Assembly: GCA_019802505.1 (NCBI GenBank) | Contig: JAFMOC010000072.1 | Span: 3,490,501-3,554,500, forward strand | DNA: 64,000 nt | Direction: 5' to 3' | Source: Corydoras sp. C115 | Lineage: Eukaryota > Chordata > Actinopteri > Siluriformes > Callichthyidae | Shown: one piece after another, positions 62,701 through 64,000 of the stretch | Layout: every line of letters begins with the position of its first letter | Numbering within the stretch: position 1 is the stretch's first letter | Position numbers and translations under genes: made by a program | Notes under the pieces: generated by a model | Databases searched by the model: none | What the model was told of the DNA's origin: nothing | Seen by the model: only the letters and a program-made list of their open reading frames with translations

Positions 62701-63974
62701 TTAATATTTTTATCAAATAAAACAAGGAATAGGTTATTGTTCAGTTTTAGCTATTTGTTTAACTTATTTTTTGGCCAAATAATTTGCCTTACTGACAATT
62801 TAATACAGCCATAGACTAAATGTATTGTTTTAGACATTAAATATTTTAATGAGTGAATTTCACTTCGGGGTGGCATGTGGCAAGGTGGCTTAGTGGTTAG
62901 CATGTTTGCCTCTCAGCCCTGGAGATCCTTGTTCGAATTCAGATCTACGTGCAATTTCCATGTTCTCCCTTCTGTCCGTGTGGGTTTTCTCTTGGTTCTC
63001 CGGTTTCCTACTGCAATCCAGGATGAACTCCCCCATTCAAGGTGAATTGACTGCTCTAAATTGTCCCCATATAGTATGTCTGGGTGAGTGTGTGCCCAGT
63101 GATGGATTGACGCCCTGTCCTGGGTATATCTGCCCAGCACATGAAATGTTCTTCCCTGGATGGGCATGAGGGAACTCCTCCTGCAACTCAAGTCCCTAGT
63201 ATAGAATGTCTCAACAAAGCACAGAATATTCTCAGGGAATCTTTCCATTTTGGACCATCACTATTTAAACTGCCTCCATTGAAGCAGATGTTACAGAAGG
63301 ACAATGGGCCAGAACAGACAGACTAAAAAAGTCAAACACAGCATGACAAAAATATGTAGGTTTTTATAGCATTTTTATATCTGTTTAAGTGTTTGTATGT
63401 AATCATAAGTATAAGTGTAAAAAATATTTATATGAGAATGACCTTTTTTACATTCATTTAATTATAAAGTGATCTATTTTGAGACACAGAGAAATTGACG
63501 CAGTGAAATTTGTCCCATCTGTATGGTGAAACACACACAAATACACTGAAGCGAAGTGAACACACGAGTCTGGAGTGGTGGGCAGCCTTGTTTATGGTGG
63601 CTGGTGAGTAATTAGGATTAGGTACCTTGCCCACGGGTACTTTAGCCATAGTACTGGGCACCCCTTGACAATCACTTGTACTTGACTTGATGTTGTACAA
63701 TTACAATAAAGACATTTTTGAACAGATAATGTGTAACACTGCACATTGTAAAATATGAGCATTGCTAATGTTCATGTAAAATGGTATAGTGTGCAGCTTG
63801 TTTGCGCCTGTTTATTGAGTCTAAAGTGAAAAAAATATTTGTTTGTGTGTGAAGTGCGATTAGAAGGAGTGCAGCAGCTGTCTGTTGTCACAAGCTCGAG
63901 CAGCACTGTAAATGTTCACTGGAGAGCAGTGAATGGAGCCCAAGGATACAGGGTTGTCTGGGGACCATTCCGAG
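53286..63974 (+). CDS. col7a1: Type VII collagen alpha-1, N-terminal NC1 region (continues beyond window)
   Basis: Type VII collagen forms anchoring fibrils beneath epithelial basement membranes. Coding exons: 53,286-53,349; 54,728-54,911; 56,591-56,747; 58,067-58,160; 58,245-58,403; 58,483-58,640; 59,441-59,570; 59,742-59,861; 61,656-61,811; 63,855-63,974. All join in frame, 447 residues plus one base. Residues 1-20 are a signal peptide (MLYWTLMVAVLF). A VWA domain spans about 32-205: D38-x-S40-x-S42 of the metal site, GGNTRTG at 108-114, ILITDGKSQD at 139-148. Two FN3 domains follow (about 220-316 and 316-408), each coded by two exons with phase-1 borders, and a third begins at 408. PVTGYVVQYTPLSGLGQPL and ILITDGKSQD closely match vertebrate COL7A1, favouring it over collagens XII, XIV or XX. 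No stops or frameshifts. Triple-helix exons lie outside. Confidence 0.9.
53870..54420 (+). pseudogene. RTE-type LINE remnant in col7a1 intron 1
   Basis: Reads DDIVISDENFSFERWHNALR plus KRRMKAYTR at 54,005-54,100, matching RTE reverse transcriptase around the catalytic ADD and the following ERW...ALERRGMK block. At 54,295-54,385 KGRRGELDLAEIKLLCFL matches the downstream RQEAELEVAELKMLRF-type block. Frameshifted and eroded. Confidence 0.65.
55136..55445 (+). mobile_element. tRNA-derived SINE, sense copy
   Basis: Head TTAGTGGTTAGCGCTAGTCT is shortened; the B-box (CTCGAATCCC) is preceded by an inserted TTCCCAAT; body standard; tail CTGAAGATAATGGATGGATG. In col7a1 intron 2. Confidence 0.85.
55490..55745. 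repeat. Repeat family B copy and SINE scrap
   Basis: 55,520-55,615 matches the repeat at 42,425-42,545. 55,650-55,745 holds SINE body blocks (CAGTGATGGATTGCCACGCT, GGATGGGCATGGGGAACC). A further SINE scrap lies at 56,325-56,415. Confidence 0.5.
55746..56590. other. col7a1: col7a1 intron 2, distal part
   Basis: AT-rich with only SINE scraps; no extra exon recognised before the acceptor CTATTCTCAG. Confidence 0.45.
56960..57780 (-). pseudogene. Ty3/gypsy pol remnant, antisense in col7a1 intron 3
   Basis: On the minus strand, 57,735-57,630 reads CNVTFERLMDSVLEHILKDK then FVVYLDDVLV, the gypsy reverse-transcriptase active-site region, and 57,580-57,500 reads ELWSFLGLMSYYRQLVRGF then ADIAGQL, the segment leading into the RNase H domain. 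Between them a short stretch is deleted. Sequence back to about 56,960 is GC-richer and probably belongs to the same element. Confidence 0.75.
58665..58835 (+). repeat. Dispersed teleost repeat family C
   Basis: GCAGTGGGCAGC...GGCACCCATGGAACAATTGA and GGTTAGGTGCCTTACCTAGT plus GGCACTTTAGCC; a second copy with the same block order lies at 63,480-63,680. Confidence 0.55.
58884..58965 (+). mobile_element. tRNA-derived SINE head fragment
   Basis: GGGCGGCACGGTCGCTTAGT through B-box GGTTCGAATCC and CTGGGTTTCCATGTTC, then cut off. Confidence 0.85.
58985..59290. repeat. Dispersed repeat family A copy in col7a1 intron 6
   Basis: GTGGAAGAACAGTTTATTAA and AAGGCACTCGAGGTTGTG correspond inversely to CTTCCACAAC/CTGGTCTTCC and CCACAACCTCAAGTGCCTTA blocks at 61,866 and 19,770. 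Confidence 0.45.
59667..59698. repeat. (TA)n microsatellite near the col7a1 exon 8 acceptor
   Basis: About 31 bp of TA, 45 bp upstream of the acceptor CCTTTTCAG. Confidence 0.9.
60095..60225 (-). mobile_element. L2-like LINE 3'-end fragment in col7a1 intron 8
   Basis: AAGTTCAAGTTTATTTATTT, TAGTACATTGTCTCAAAGCA plus GCTTTACA and CCAAGGCTCAGTGGG match the LINE 3' ends at 38,660 and 42,690-42,840. Confidence 0.7.
60226..61205. other. col7a1: col7a1 intron 8, unassigned
   Basis: AT-rich, no exon or recognisable element. Confidence 0.45.
61210..61475 (+). mobile_element. tRNA-derived SINE, sense, head missing
   Basis: GAGTTTCCATGTTTCCATGT through CCAGCGATGGATTGTTGTCC and GCATGGGGAAACCCCC; diverged. 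Confidence 0.75.
61866..62110. repeat. Dispersed repeat family A copy in col7a1 intron 9
   Basis: AAAACAAAATCGTTAATAAA plus CTGGTCTTCCACAA matches 19,855-19,890 almost base for base; GAGTAACAGGACAC follows as in the ttll3 copy. Confidence 0.6.
62111..62875. other. col7a1: col7a1 intron 9, unassigned
   Basis: No exon or element recognised. Confidence 0.45.
62876..63195 (+). mobile_element. tRNA-derived SINE, sense copy
   Basis: GTGGCAAGGTGGCTTAGTGG head, B-box TTGTTCGAATTC, body and CTGGATGGGCATGAGGGAAC; diverged. Confidence 0.82.
63480..63680 (+). repeat. Dispersed teleost repeat family C, fuller copy
   Basis: GTGAAATTTGTCCCATCTGT, ACACACACAAATACACTGAA, GGAGTGGTGGGCAGCC and GGTACCTTGCCCACGGGTAC plus TTTAGCC; same order as 58,665-58,835. 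Lies about 175 bp before col7a1 exon 10. Confidence 0.6.
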
Positions 63975-64000
63975 GTGAGTCTTCGTATTTAAAATTTTTT

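Overview
This is vertebrate genomic DNA, almost certainly from a ray-finned fish. Coding sequence is split into short exons with GT/AG boundaries. The introns and intergenic DNA hold typical teleost repeats: many copies of one tRNA-derived SINE, Tc1-like elements, Rex3/RTE-like, L2-like and L1/Tx1-like LINEs, Ty3/gypsy relics, hAT-like elements, and long (GT)n, (TA)n and (CT)n tracts. The exact species cannot be read from the window. The SINE load would fit an otophysan such as a catfish, but that is a weak inference.

Two protein-coding genes are supported, both on the + strand. The first is ttll3 (tubulin tyrosine ligase-like 3, a tubulin glycylase), with eleven coding exons from about 10,504 to 33,134. 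The exons join in frame for 2,337 nt, giving 778 residues plus a stop. The second is the 5' part of col7a1 (type VII collagen alpha-1). A signal-peptide exon at 53,286 is followed by a von Willebrand A domain, two complete fibronectin III domains and the start of a third. The gene runs off the right edge before any collagenous sequence. The two products do not obviously work together: one modifies axonemal tubulin, the other is an extracellular anchoring-fibril collagen.

Layout. 1-77 is the very end of a second ttll3-like coding exon, nearly identical to the end of the ttll3 last exon at about 33,006-33,050, so a second copy probably lies just upstream. 0.5-10.1 kb is repeat-rich: SINEs, a decayed Tc1-like element, gypsy integrase remains, a 601-bp unit in three tandem copies, and a Rex3-like LINE with target-site duplications. 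10.5-33.1 kb is ttll3. Its first intron holds an L1/Tx1-like LINE broken by a pogo-like element and other insertions, plus a short LTR retrotransposon with two 456-bp LTRs. Later introns hold a fold-back SINE, two Tc1-like elements, hAT-like remains and a solo LTR. 33.1-45 kb is intergenic: a solo LTR, a 1,086-bp non-autonomous hAT element, and a Tc1-like element split by an antisense L2-like LINE. About 45.0-45.1 kb is a GC-richer promoter-like segment that may be the 5' end of col7a1. 45-53 kb is mostly SINEs and a hAT-like remnant. 53.3-64 kb is col7a1, with RTE and gypsy remains in its introns.

No tRNA, rRNA, CRISPR array or prokaryotic system was seen. The most notable points are the second ttll3 tail, a zinc-finger-like Cys/His cluster and very basic C-terminus in ttll3, a Tc1 transposase whose catalytic spacing is broken by an in-frame deletion, a large fold-back SINE, and several transposon insertions whose exact boundaries and target-site duplications can be read directly.
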